A DNA stretch of 64,000 nucleotides from Irpex lacteus (Eukaryota > Basidiomycota > Agaricomycetes > Polyporales > Irpicaceae). The position numbers were made by a program, and so were the translations under genes. The stretch is from positions 1 through 64,000 of the forward strand of contig MQVO02000025.1 in the NCBI GenBank assembly GCA_001986395.2, given 5' to 3'. Below the pieces are notes generated by a model. The model was not told the origin of the DNA and did no database searches. It worked only from the letters and a program-made list of their open reading frames with translations. Shown piece after piece: positions 52,961-64,000 of the stretch. The stretch's first letter is position 1. Each line of letters opens with the position of its first letter.

Positions 52961-55900
52961 GCAAGGCGTCGGAAATTAAAGAGGTCGTGGATGTGTGCTG
53001 TCTCGCAGCGCACCATGAAAGCGTGACGAGGACCTACTCCCACAGGATGTCCAAGAGACTGTTCTGAGCAGCGTTAGTTCTGTCAAAGTGAGCGCTGTAA
53101 GCCACGCCTCATCTCACAGCGGCAGAAAGGGACTCGTGAGCGGTGTTCATCCTACTCTGAGGCCTGTCAACAAGGCATCGTGTACAAGATAAGCCAGCGA
53201 GCTGCGAGGATGAAGCAAACCTTGCTCACGTTGTTATACAATACAGAGCGCAGCATTAATATAGGGTATCACACCGCGTGTATTTCTAGCACAGCTGTTC
53301 GATGGCAAACACCATCCATTCGTGAATGTAATCCCCGGTTCCTTGATGTGTTAGGATGTTTCATTGATTCAAGTTCTCCTCGTAGGAGAATCCATGGACT
53401 GCCTTCGATGTCCCTCGTGGCTCCCACCGTGTCGCGAATAGTGTGGAACGGAAAGTGAATGTATTCGAGCTTATATGAGGCCCTAAGTATGAGTAGTTGA
53501 ATAGTAACGAAGCAATCCGTGACGCATTGCCATCATGATTTATCGAGGTTATATTAGCACCATGCCTACGCTCTAGAATAATACACATATAACCTTATGA
53601 GCGAGCGGGCGCGAAAGTCAGCATATCTACAACAAGGAGAAACAACGCACTTATTGTCAACAAAGTATGTCCCAATAGTTACGTAGCGAACAGCTTCCAA
53701 CTACCGTTAGCAAAAGGCATGGGCATTAGCTGGTCTGGGCCCGGCAAAAGAGCCTAATTGAAGGGTTGTTCCAGATTAGTATCGAGGTCTCGTTGGAGGA
53801 CGTGCGACATACCTATTACCAGAGGTTGAAGGAGGGACATCCGGCCGCGGCCAAGACACGACGTGTTCACAAGTGACATCCATGAATGTAGAGGGCATGG
53901 GAAACACGGTGATCCTAGCATTCTAGATAGCATGAGGTCAAGCTTTGAAATAGTACTGCAAGAATCGTAAGCGTGAAGCAATGAACTGAAATACGCGAAA
54001 GTGCAAGGAGCAGAGCGACATCGCCATACCCCAGTATCGAGACGGTTGAGAACCACACACCTTACCGACCCTCTCCAATCCACAAGCACCTCCTCCAGTT
54101 GTCAAACACCTCTCGCTACGAGTTATTGCACGTCTGAGGGCTATAATACAGATCTTGAAGAAGGGAACGCAGCCAGAGGCTGTTGAATAGCATGGTGTTT
54201 GAGGTCGCTCGGCCAGAGCCAAGTGATGTGATGCTTGATCGAAACGGGAGTTTGTAGATGAGAACTGAATGCCACAGCAGCTATTGATCCCTAGACGAGC
54301 CTAGTTTCGAGCAATCAGAAGAGGTTACAAAGGTCGTAGATGACAGTCAATATCATGGCATGAATGTGTGAGCAAAAGCAGTGGCGCCTGTTCTCGAGCC
54401 ACGCCCGCGTCTAAGTAAAGTCGATTCTCTCTTCAGTGTCTTGACTTCATCGCTATCACTTGCGTCTTCTCTGAGTCCTTGCCTATGCATGCACCTTACA
54501 CTATCACATGTAGTAGGCAAGCTCATCTAGGACTTTCCTGTACATACTCTAGGTGGTAGAAGATAGCGTGGCGCCAGGTGTGTCGAAGTCCTCACGATCT
54601 CTGCACTCCCTCGGGCTGCAGTGTGCAACGGTCCAACATCCACACCCTCCCTGTGTCCTCCTCAGACGACTTGCCTACCGATTTAAATCCTCTAGCACTG
54701 CTCTCTGCGTTATGGCCATCCCCCTCATTACGAAGCGCAACTCAAGTCACGAGTCGTGCCGCTCACCTTCCAGCACATCGAACCTACTCGACATCCTCGA
54801 TATCTGGGGGTCCCGCTACTACGTACTAAGTCATGTCTACTAACGCTGGTCAATCAGGTTGCGCCGACCACAAGTACGCTGCCGTCACCTCTGGAACGGG
54901 CAAATTTGAACCTTTAGACACGAAGCTCAGGCAGGATTCGAGGCGAGGGACACAGCTCACTGGCGCAATTACGTGATGTAGAGGATAGCAACGTTTTAGG
55001 ATTCTTCTTATTCGATTGAGGTGCGTAGCCATGATACTTACACGGCTGCATATACGCTGTTCATGGATTTGACACGCTTTCTTACATATGACGTCGATCG
55101 CTTGCAGTTACGACCGTATGACCAGGCTGCAGCAAAATTGTTTCAATACTCTCGGGTCATGATTAAACCATCGCCCCTCGCATATCTGCCATGCTCACCC
55201 GCATACCCGAGTGAGGCAGACAGATCCGCGTCGTTACGGAATCCCGTACGGATGGACGAACGGTGAGTTGTACATATCCGAGTTTTTGCTGCATACGTGT
55301 GCTACAACCCGTCTTTTTCTCTATCGTGCTAGCTCAACTCGAGGCTACGGTTTGGACATGGACTACGGTCAAATAACTAACGAACATCCGGGCTCTCCAC
55401 ATCACGAACGTTCTCACTGACGGACTCGTCCGTCATTTCTCCGCAATCATATTCTATTCAGACTCTATCTACAGCGAACCAGACTGCTGGTCTAGCGACC
55501 GTGGAGAGGATAACGACTCTCCGCGCCATTTACGCACATACACTCATTCAGTACCCTACCAAGAATCTTCAATGCGCATGAAACCCTCAATCAGTGGTTG
55601 TCGTGCCCATCACCTGAGCCTCTCCGAACACGACCAGTACGTTTATTTAAATCATCGCTTTGACCGCTGGTGTACTACCTCATAACTTGAACAGCAAAAG
55701 CAACACACGAAGATCGCTGAGCACCCTAGTCTCGACGATGCGCCTTCTATCTTCCTTCCCGCAGCTGCTATCATTGCAGCTTACAGCCCACCTTCGAACG
55801 AGACCCGCTTCGAGAGATCAGTTCCTTAATTGGTGAGTTCGACATCACCTTCGGCTGGTCGCATGCTGGAAGATGGAAGATGGAGGCGTACGTGGACAAT

Positions 55901-56785
55901 AGCATCGTCACCTTACTCGGTGAGCTTTTTTCTGTGTTTCGTCATCTCACACACTGATTTAATATGTTGTGTCCTCTCCCTCTCTCTCACACTGTCCCGC
56001 CTTTTGATCGTCTCCCGCTGTACCTCTCTCTCTCTGAGCCTCACTTTGATCGACCCCCTTTTGGCCCCCCAAAGCCGGCATGCCAGTGCTGTCGACTTTC
56101 GATTCGGTGCGTGCGGTTTTCTTGTTATATTGATGTACTCCTTTCGTTAATGGCCATAATGCCAGCATCCTTCCTTTGGTACGATCATCCGCCCGCTAGC
56201 CAGCTTGGCAACGCGTAGAGAGTGGCGGGATACAAAAGTCTCTACGGGTCGTGTTAGATAAGAATGAATATATCTCGTTTTCCAGTGTATCACATTGACA
56301 AGGCTTTCATCATCGACACTCGAGAGTACTACTCACAACTGTGGATTGCGGTAAGTATCATCGGGCGTAGTAGAAGACAGACCTTCGATGTCCTGATACA
56401 CAATCAGCAACTACTCGGAGGGCGTTTTGAGAACAGCGGCGTCGACACAGAACCCACGCGCGGACGGGCAGCAAATGGCGGCGGGGTTTATCATATCGTG
56501 TTACCCATACGCCGCCTCGAAGGTGCACATCGAGCCATCGGCTATTCACTTGCACATTGAGCAGGAGGCTATCGTGAGAGTAAGTGCGAGACATGGGATC
56601 TTTTACAATCGGTTCGAGTGCTCAGGTGAAGGAGGTGGGTCTCCGTATCATATACTACGGGAGGCTACTATCCTACGTCGATGATTCCTGCAGTGACGGA
56701 GTATCCGAAGGCAAGCATACATGCAAGCTCCTCTGTATGTCTATGTACGTGACAGAAAGTCGTCAGATTGAAGTACAAACACAGA
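52961..56785. other. Region between E and F with a diverged module (I6) on the plus strand
   Basis: The first part (52961-53110) is the inverted remnant found upstream of B-type genes. About 54600-56785 appears to be a diverged module on the opposite strand to F: MLEDGRWRRTWT is encoded near 55865, at the same distance from the end of F as the corresponding LVDGSWK piece is from the end of C, and a GTGAG donor follows RNPVRMDER near 55262. The rest (53110-54600) has no supported gene. Several short open frames exist but lack paralog or splice support. Confidence 0.4.
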
Positions 56786-58759
56786 CTACGAGGACTCGGT
56801 GTCTACAGGGAATGCACCAGGAATGTCCAAAGACTCGTCTTCGACTGTCTGAAGCCGGGAGGGGTCCATATGGGATGTAATGATGGCACGGAACTCGTTA
56901 ATCTGCTCGGAAGTGAATTCCGTCATACCGTTTGACACAACGGTATTGAACACATCCAACACATCCTGTCCCTCCGGCGTGCGAGCATCCCAGTCAATCT
57001 CGTCTTCTGCACATTGGAGAAGTTTTAATAAAATGTCGTGGAAGCACTTGTAGCAAGCCCAATGGAGCGCTGTTCGCCCCTCTGTGTCCTTCATGTTCAC
57101 ATCTGCGCCTTTGTCAACGAGCAGTTCAATCAAGTAGATACTCCGAGTCCCAAAGCGGGCGGCATAAGCCAGAGTGGGCTCTGCTGCAGCATCGGCACCT
57201 TCTGCTAGGAGTGACTCCACACTTGAAGGCGAGAATGTGATTGCATACTGTAAGGGAGTATACCAGATAGCGTCGAACACAGAAGATTGGGCCATGATGT
57301 ACTCGGTGGAATCGAGGGATTTTAGTAATCGTGAAATGTCTTCGTCTGAGTGTCCATAACGGCGAGATAGGACGTCTTGGAGTGCATCTAAGGCGTCCAT
57401 GTTGAAGATGGAACGGAAGATGTTCATTGCAGCTGAGTTCGTTTGAATGGTCGCCGTGAACGATCGGCCTGGGTCGGATTCACGAAGGAGGTGTGTAAAG
57501 AGGCCTACGGCAAGTATGTCGTGGGCTGAAGACGATGTTTCTGAGCTACAAATTACCGGTGTCAGTCGTTCGACAATTGAGAAAGCGAAAGGATACTGCT
57601 CAACAGACTCAGCGAGAAAAAGTGCGTCTGCACCCGCCTCTACCAGGAAGCGAATAATCTGGAGCCGATCTTCGGTGGGGCAGAGGTGCCATTCTTCACA
57701 GGCATACTGAGATATTGGTATTGAGTGATGATATTCGACCAGGTGGACAGGGGACGGGGGACTGCTTACTGATATAATAGGACTGCCCCTAACGTCCACA
57801 TCCCAAATGGACGCTTGTTGTTTTGCGAACAAATCACGCACACCATAATAATCGGCTTTATCAATTGCTTGCATGATGGGCGAAGAGTACGGAACAGTTC
57901 TATATGCGTTGATCGAGAAATGGATTCGTTGATTCGAGGAGGTCTGAAACGATCCATAGAAGAGTGACCAAGGAAGGGTATACGCCACTTTTGCGGGATT
58001 CAGGTATGTACCACGGCATGTTTCGACGTTGCAGCAGTTCCAAGTGGTGAAAGCGGGATGGAGCAGCTGTTTCGAGATATACAACTGTCCAACATAGGGT
58101 GCCAGCGATTGCGGGATGAGGGGGGAGGGGGGTCGAGCGTGGCAGCGACATGTACAGTTGGATGGACATTGTAAAGGGCCATGGCGACGAGAACAATTAG
58201 TAGACATCGGAGCTGTCGTCTCCTGGGGGAACACGGCAGGTTTGACTCCTATTCGACGATCAACGCTATCGATTTTCACTGCAATAAGAAACTGCAGCGA
58301 GTTTCTGCAACGGCTTTCAGTTCATTGATGAGGTATGTCCCGGGACGGCACTCACTGGTTAATACAGTGCAGCATCAACTCCAGTGTCTCCCTCAGATCC
58401 TTCAGCTTCTGTGACATTTCCTTCAAGTCACCCCTCTTCATGAACCATTTCCCGAAAGTTACTTTATCGAGGTGTGCTCGCGACGTGATCTTCTTAGTCA
58501 TTTCCCGCACTTCTTCGAGACGACCACGGGCTTTGTCGGATAGGCGACTCAGGTGTGCGACAGTCCTCGGGGATTTTGGGACGGCCTCGGGCGAGACAGC
58601 ACTCAGTGTGTCCAACAGTATCTCGATTCCGATGCATTCGTCCTGTAGAGCTAGCACTTGCTCGGGTGCGTCCTTGAAGTCCTTGCGAATCTCGTTTATC
58701 TCTTTGAAGACGGTTAACCCGAATGAAACGATGCCGATGATGGCGCTCGCTGGATCCAT
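56786..58759 (-). CDS. Gene F: Helo-like / Cys-His / ankyrin protein
   Basis: Exons (minus strand) 58759-58356, 58304-57770, 57706-57609 and 57545-56786 join in phase to 598 codons. N-terminus MDPASAIIGIVSFGLTVF, then EINEIRKDFKDAPEQV. Cys/His block CPSNCTCRCH ... CCNVETCRG. Ankyrin exon: LLAEGADAAAEPTLAYAA, LIELLVDKGADVNMKDTEGR. Tail DIPGAFPVDTESS. The last two introns are each 63 nt and in frame with no stop, so the whole piece from 58304 to 56786 stays open even when unspliced; in the other genes retention breaks the frame. It is the most divergent B-type member in the N-terminal domain. Confidence 0.75.
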
Positions 58760-58910
58760 AACGTCGTGGACGAGGGGACGTAGGCAGCGACGAAGGTTGC
58801 GGGGGATTGGAGGGCAGCCCGTCCTCGATCTATATACACGCAGAGATTAGCTCGTGTACTCGGATGCGGTGTAGAGCGGACACACCATCAATCGATGTAC
58901 AGGGGACCTG
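58760..58910 (-). promoter_or_regulatory. Conserved TATA-containing promoter block of gene F
   Basis: On the minus strand it carries TGTACATCGATTGATGGT, CATCCGAGTACACGAGCTAA, TATATA (58836-58831) and GACGGGCTGCCCTC before the ATG at 58759, in the same order and spacing as B, D and E. Confidence 0.5.
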
Positions 58911-59867
58911 GTAAAGCAATGCGTCGGAAATTAAAGAGGCCGTGGATGGGTGCTGTGTCTCGTAGCGCACCATGAACGCGTGACGAGGGCATTCTCCCAC
59001 AGGATGTCAACGAGACTCTTCTGGGGAGCGTTAGTTCTGTCAAATTGAGCGCTGTGAGCCTCGCCTTCATCTCGCGAAAGAACACTGCTCGTAAAGGTTG
59101 CTATTCCTAGTGCTAGGAGGCCTGTCAAGAAGGCGTCGTGAACAAGGTGCCAGTGGACCAGTGAGATGAGAGGACGAAATATGATTTGCTTACAATGTTG
59201 AATCATCCAGAGCGTGATGTTGCGCGGCATCACCACCACGTGTATATCTCGAGCAGCTGTTTGCGAACGGAGATACTGCATTCGATATCCCTCGTCAATC
59301 CTCCCATGTCGCGAACAATATCAATGTGAGAACGAAAGCAAGTTCATTCGTGTCTAGGTAATGCCCTAGTCGAGCAGTAACAGATCCGACTGGCAGTGAG
59401 AGAGTCCGTGACACGTCACCGTCATGATCTACCGAGGGCATATCAGCACCTCCGAAGACACAAGCCGAGGCTCTCTAGTAGAGTGGCATACACATCGAAA
59501 CTGAGCATTCAATGAGAGTGAGCGAGCGCGAAAGTAAACCGAGAAGGATAGACGATGTACCTGTTGTAAACTGAGCATCGCCCAATAGTTACGTAGGACA
59601 TCGCGAAATTCCCGGATGAATTACAGGGTTTTTAGTCTTTGTAAACGCTGAAGGAATTGTGCGGAGTTTGTATTCACATTATACCGCTCTTACAACCTCG
59701 TTATCAGTAGATAGCTCACTTATACACTTTATACCCTTTATAACATCAGTACCATATTACACCTAGTCTATACGCACCGTGCATTCTGATACGGCAGTTA
59801 TGCTCATTATACGTCTTTTAGAATCGTGCCCATGTGCTCAGAGCGTGAGCTTATCCATGCCCGATCT
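58911..59867. other. Right edge of the cluster and spacer
   Basis: 58950-59110 (minus strand) is the F copy of the upstream remnant (LVDILWENALVTRSW). Similarity to the other units fades after about 59300, which marks the right end of the gene cluster. 59300-59867 is AT-rich without a supported gene. Confidence 0.45.
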
Positions 59868-60522
59868 GAGAGCGACACTTCGATCGCTTCCCTCGCCGGC
59901 GCGTCGTATTTCGACTTGCCTCTCACCACCATCGAGTGAGTACCCGTGTGCAGGAAACTCCTCTGTTGAAGTTGATACTCACACTTACTGGGTCTAATGG
60001 TTACTAGGCACCAGCTGAAATGGCACTACAATGGGCGAAGGCTAAGTACTAAGACATGGACTATCACACGTACTGTACTTGGTGAGTTATACTTGCGTCA
60101 ACGGTATGTAGAAATATCACTCATATCTCCACGGCAGGTATCGCGCCCGTGGCCCAATTGCTTAATGGATCTATGGAGGGATCGGCATATAGCATGTTGA
60201 ACAACCTAGGGTTTTTCTCTCGAAGTTTGAGTCGCGTGTCTGGCGTCGGTGAGTGAGCAGCCGAATCATGTTAACATCTTACTAACAACCTGCGTTCGCT
60301 CATCACGGACGTCCAACACAATCCACAGACTATTATCGAAGGTCGCCACATGTCATTTCTTGTCGCGGCAAACACGAGGCCTGTATCGATGCGCGGCAAG
60401 ATATCGCTCGTATCGATAATCGCGCTAGTCTTGTGTCAAGGTACGTGGCGCGGTCCTTGAGCAGATATATACACTGATCAATGCTGATTCTGTTTTGCAG
60501 GCCAATCTCCCGCTTACCGTGA
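59868..60522 (+). pseudogene. Unrecognised spliced gene, 5'-incomplete
   Basis: Five pieces join through four GT-AG introns with agreeing phases: 59868-59935, 60008-60081, 60138-60248, 60329-60440 and 60501-60522, giving 129 codons ending at TGA. The product contains SLAGASYFDLPLTTIE, HQLKWHYNGRRLSTK, GIAPVAQLLNGSMEGSAYSM, GFFSRSLSRVSG and CRGKHEACIDARQDIARI. A stop codon lies directly before the first piece, so the 5' end is missing or uses an unseen exon. The TGA is three bases before the proposed ATG of the next transposase, so this could be the 3' end of a gene interrupted by that element. I do not recognise the protein. Confidence 0.35.
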
Positions 60523-60524
60523 CC

Positions 60525-63500
60525 ATGCCGCAGAGGTGCAGGGGGTGTCATAACACCTTTTCCCACCTGTTGCAGCATCAGAAGACATGCATCGCTTACC
60601 ACAAAGTTGTCGAAGACGCCCTGCATCAGAACAGATCCCGCCCTGCAGCGTCGCAGCAGTCTACTGCTCCACCACGAAAGCGTTCGCGAACAAATCTCGC
60701 AGGGCAAGACGAGGTGAGAAGCTGATGTTAGATTTGTGTTTATCACTGACATTATAGCAGATAGTACAGCCCAACGCATCTCAGAGTATGGACGTCGATG
60801 TCTCAGAAGAGTCTTCGCGGAGTGCTGCCGCCCAAATGTTTGCTAGCGCGGGCTTCGAGATGCCTAAGCCGGCTTCCGAGGAGCCTGTGCCTACTGTCCA
60901 TCCCCCGACCACGACTCGCGCTGGCCGCGAAGTGCACGCAACTTGGAAGGTTCGGGACCAACTCCCCGAAGCACCAGGTATAGCACATGACGACGATAAT
61001 CGACAACCCGCACCGACCGAGCCCTCCCGTGGACAACGCGTCCGTCTCCTGCTGACCGAACGAATCAGAACTGCGGCCAATCGGTTTGGGCTAAGCCGCC
61101 TATACAAACGCCGTCCTGTGCTGCCACCGGACACGTCAATTGACCTTGAAGCGGTCTACGCGCCCACTGCACAGCAGAAGACTCCCAAACGCTCTCCCCG
61201 CACCATACGGCAGATCATCGCTCCCCATCCAAACCTCACATCCTTCCTTTTCAACTACCACCATTGGGTTAGCGGCTCAAAGAAGACTATGGATAATCGC
61301 GATGCCCTCCAAGCCTTACTTACACATCCGGAGTTCAACGCGGTGGATCTTACTGGAGTTAATTTTCGCAAGGTCGATGCAGAGTTAGCTTCTAGCACCG
61401 TCGACGCACCTTGGGCTCGAGACGGCGACGGATGGAAACACGAGTCTGTAACCATCAATGTCCCGCCTCTTGGACGACCTAGCCTGGCTTCTCAACGCGC
61501 TGCTGCTGCTGAACAACGACGTGCAATGCGCGCCGAGGATATCGAAGTTGAGCCAGCCGCTACCCCATTGGAGGGTGTGCCCGTCACTATTCCCGGTCTG
61601 TGGTACAAGGACATCTGCGTTGAAATCCGACGAACACTAGAGGAGGACGATGCCGCGAAAGCCTTCATCTTCGATCCCCATCTTCTGTTCCATTCGCGAC
61701 CAGGCACCGATGAACCTCCGGAGGCTGTTTACTGCGAGCTGTTCAATTCGCAGGCTGCTGTCGATGCGGATATCCGACTCGGGCCGCTTATACCCCCCGA
61801 TGAACCTGGCTGTAACCTCCCGAAGGCTATCGCAATGACCATGTGGTGGACGGATGCAACACACGTCACGCAATTCGGCAATTCGAAGGTTTGGCCTGGG
61901 TACATGTCTTACGGGAATGAGACAAAGTATACGGCATCAAGGCCTTCTTGCCATTCAACCCGCCAGATGGTATTCTTCCCCAGCGTACGTATCTTTTTGC
62001 TGCATGATGGCTTCTTTTTGTTCATTGTCGTCATCAGCTTGATGGCGCGATTCAAGAGACCATTCGGGCTCGTCTCGGCAAGGGAGCCTCGCCTGCAGTC
62101 ATGACGCACCTGCGGCGGGAACTTTTCCATGCAGCGTGGGGCAAGGTACTCAATAATGATTTCATCCATGCCTACCGTCACGGCATGGTCGTTGACTGCA
62201 AGGATGGGGTACGCCGTCGTATCTATCCCCGCATCTTTACATATTCGGCAGATTACCCAGAGAAGTACACCATGTTCGCTTCTCCTTCGCTGACTATCTA
62301 ACACATTAATAGAATGCTCATCGCAGCGCTTCGGGATAAGGGTCAACATCCTTGTCCCCACTGTTTGGTCACCTTCAAGGAGATCCCGCAAGTGGGCACA
62401 GAGGAAGATCGACGGGTTCGTATTGAGAGTGCTCGCAAGGACGACGGCGTTCGCAACAGCCTCGTTGACGAGGCTCGGCGCCTTATATATGGGCAAGGGT
62501 ACTCGGTCACTAGCGACAAGGTCGAGGACCTGCTGAAGGCAATTTCGGCTGTACCGACTGTCGTAAGGATGCGGCAACCTGACCTTTTTGCTGATGCTAA
62601 TGACTTTTATATAGAATATATTTTCAAAATTACTTCGTGAATTTGGGCTTGACGTCTTTGCGATGCTTGTGCCGGACGTTCTGCACGAGTTTGAGCTAGG
62701 TGTCTGGAAGGCTCTCTTTTCTCATCTGATACGCATGCTATACGCTCTTGGCGAGGATAAAGTACAGGAGCTCGACACACGGTATGTATCTTATCAACAA
62801 GCTTCTATATAGAGTCTCATTATGGCCACTTGTAGATATAGACAAGTTGCTCCATTTGGTAGGACTACAATACGTCGGTTTGTCAACAACGCAAGCGAGA
62901 TGCACCAAATTGGTGCTCGCGACTTTGAAGACCTCCTTCAGGTATGTGATACGGAACGTATGTTTAAGTTTTGCAATAGTGACTATAATATTTAAGTGCG
63001 CTATACCGTGTTTCGAGGGTCTGTTCCCGGAACCAGACAATACTCATGTTATGCGTCTTCTGTATACAATGGCTTACTGGCATAGCCTGGCGAAGATGAG
63101 AATGCACACAGAAAGCTCTGTTTGCCTCCTCGACAATGCCCATACTGCCATGGCGACACATCTCCGGCACTTCGAGAAGATCGTCTGCCCCCGGTATACC
63201 ACAAAGGAGACACAGAAGGAGTACGCAAAACGTGTGCGAACTGAGACAAAGCGTACCACGAAGACTACCGTCGAAACAAATACTCGCGCTACTGGGCGCA
63301 AGACGAAGTCTTTCAACCTTTCAACGGTGAAGACACACTTACTAGGCTATTACCCTAGCTATATCCGCACATATGGCACAATGGATCTATTATCAACATT
63401 GCGGGTAAGTACATCAGCTAGTGGTGCAGAATCATATCTGACTGACAGCATTTGGTGGTACTCAGGGTGAGCAGGCTCATCGGCATGTCAAGGCACGTCG

Positions 63501-63801
63501 AGGACGTACCAATGGCCGGCGCGCTGAAGCGCAGATGGGGAAAATCGACATCCGTGAGACACGTCTACGGCACATGGCTGAGGAGCTTCACGAGATTGGT
63601 GTGCCAATTCCGGATTACAAGGGGAAGAGTAAGGATACTTCTATACCGGCTGGCCCGACTCTGCACCATTGGATTGCGCAAGACTCTGATCGGCGTATTG
63701 CACTTGACATTTCCCTTTTTCAGCATCAACATGATGATGGTGATCCCGCAATCAAGGTGTCACGACTACAACAAACTACTCAAGACGGAGCGTTGGAGTA
63801 G
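60525..63801 (+). CDS. Second Plavaka-type transposase, apparently intact, eight exons
   Basis: Exons 60525-60713, 60761-61984, 62038-62264, 62313-62562, 62615-62781, 62836-62941, 62997-63404 and 63466-63801 join in phase to 968 codons. The start has a zinc-finger-like CRGCHNTFSHLLQHQKTC. The core reads AIAMTMWWTDATHVTQFGNS, GYMSYGNETKY, HLRRELFHAAW, RRIYPRIFTYSADYPEK, HPCPHCLV, VPDVLHEFELGVWKALFSHL, and FNLSTVKTHLLGYYPSYI, followed by an Arg-rich C-terminus. These are signatures I associate with a Plavaka subfamily other than that of the 5.5-8.7 kb copy; the two proteins share only the general plan. One acceptor (60757 or 60760) is ambiguous by a codon. The terminal repeats were not found; the right end may lie outside the window. 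Confidence 0.83.
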
Positions 63802-64000
63802 TCAATGCGCACGTCGGATAGAACAGCGAGGAGACACGCGGGGGACGACGATGGGAGTGTTGAGAGCGATAGATAGAGTTGAGAACTCGACGAGGGATTA
63901 ACCCTAAAGATGGGGCTAAAGACCAAGAGGTAGATTCTGGGGACTTCAGAGTGAAGTCCAGTGGGTATATATACATGTCAGCAAAGACCCCTGGTACCGG
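63802..64000. other. Right end of the window, no gene seen
   Basis: Short sequence after the transposase stop. It probably contains part of the element's 3' region. No terminal inverted repeat could be matched to the left side of the gene. Confidence 0.4.

Overview
The window looks like a repeat-rich stretch of a basidiomycete (Agaricomycete, perhaps polypore-like) nuclear genome. The evidence is many short GT-AG introns of about 45-65 nt, two Plavaka-type transposases, a tyrosine-recombinase retrotransposon, a Ty3/Gypsy element and a DUF6532-type gene, all typical of that class. I see no bacterial-style operons, CRISPR array, tRNA or rRNA.

Layout. 0.26-5.2 kb: a decayed DIRS/Ngaro-like retrotransposon (gag pieces, RT-RNase H, tyrosine recombinase) carrying a five-copy 15-bp repeat. 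5.5-8.7 kb (minus): an apparently intact five-exon Plavaka transposase. 9.6-12.7 kb: decayed genes, including a NAM8/TIA1-like three-RRM gene with an internal deletion. 13.5-16.0 kb: a 12-exon DUF6532-type gene that splices into one open frame. 16.5-59.1 kb: a cluster of six paralogous genes, here called A-F, described below, with a truncated Gypsy element at 42-48.7 kb. 59.9-60.5 kb: an unrecognised spliced gene remnant. 60.5-63.8 kb (plus): a second, different, apparently intact eight-exon Plavaka transposase.

The core of the window is the six-gene family. Each gene encodes a Helo-like (fungal STAND-type) helical N-terminus, a Cys/His motif region (CxCxCH ... CNVxTCRG) and ankyrin repeats ending in a conserved IPGAFP tail. 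A, B, C and D are on the plus strand and E and F on the minus strand. The two orientations flank the Gypsy element, whose 3' part (integrase, 3' LTR) is missing exactly where an inverted copy of the intergenic module begins (about 48,732). Two N-terminal types alternate: A and C are one type; B, D, E and F the other. A-B and C-D form a tandem duplication of about 12.15 kb. Five genes give uninterrupted spliced frames (598-628 aa). A has lost one splice donor (gtaagt to ataagt) and would make only a 170-aa Helo-like protein.

Downstream of most family genes lies a degraded module on the opposite strand with a conserved exon and splice donor, so the ancestral unit may have been a convergent gene pair. 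The architecture resembles fungal allorecognition / cell-death (NLR-like) genes, but that function is inference from domain layout only. All exon models come from reading the sequence by eye; no searches or alignments were run.
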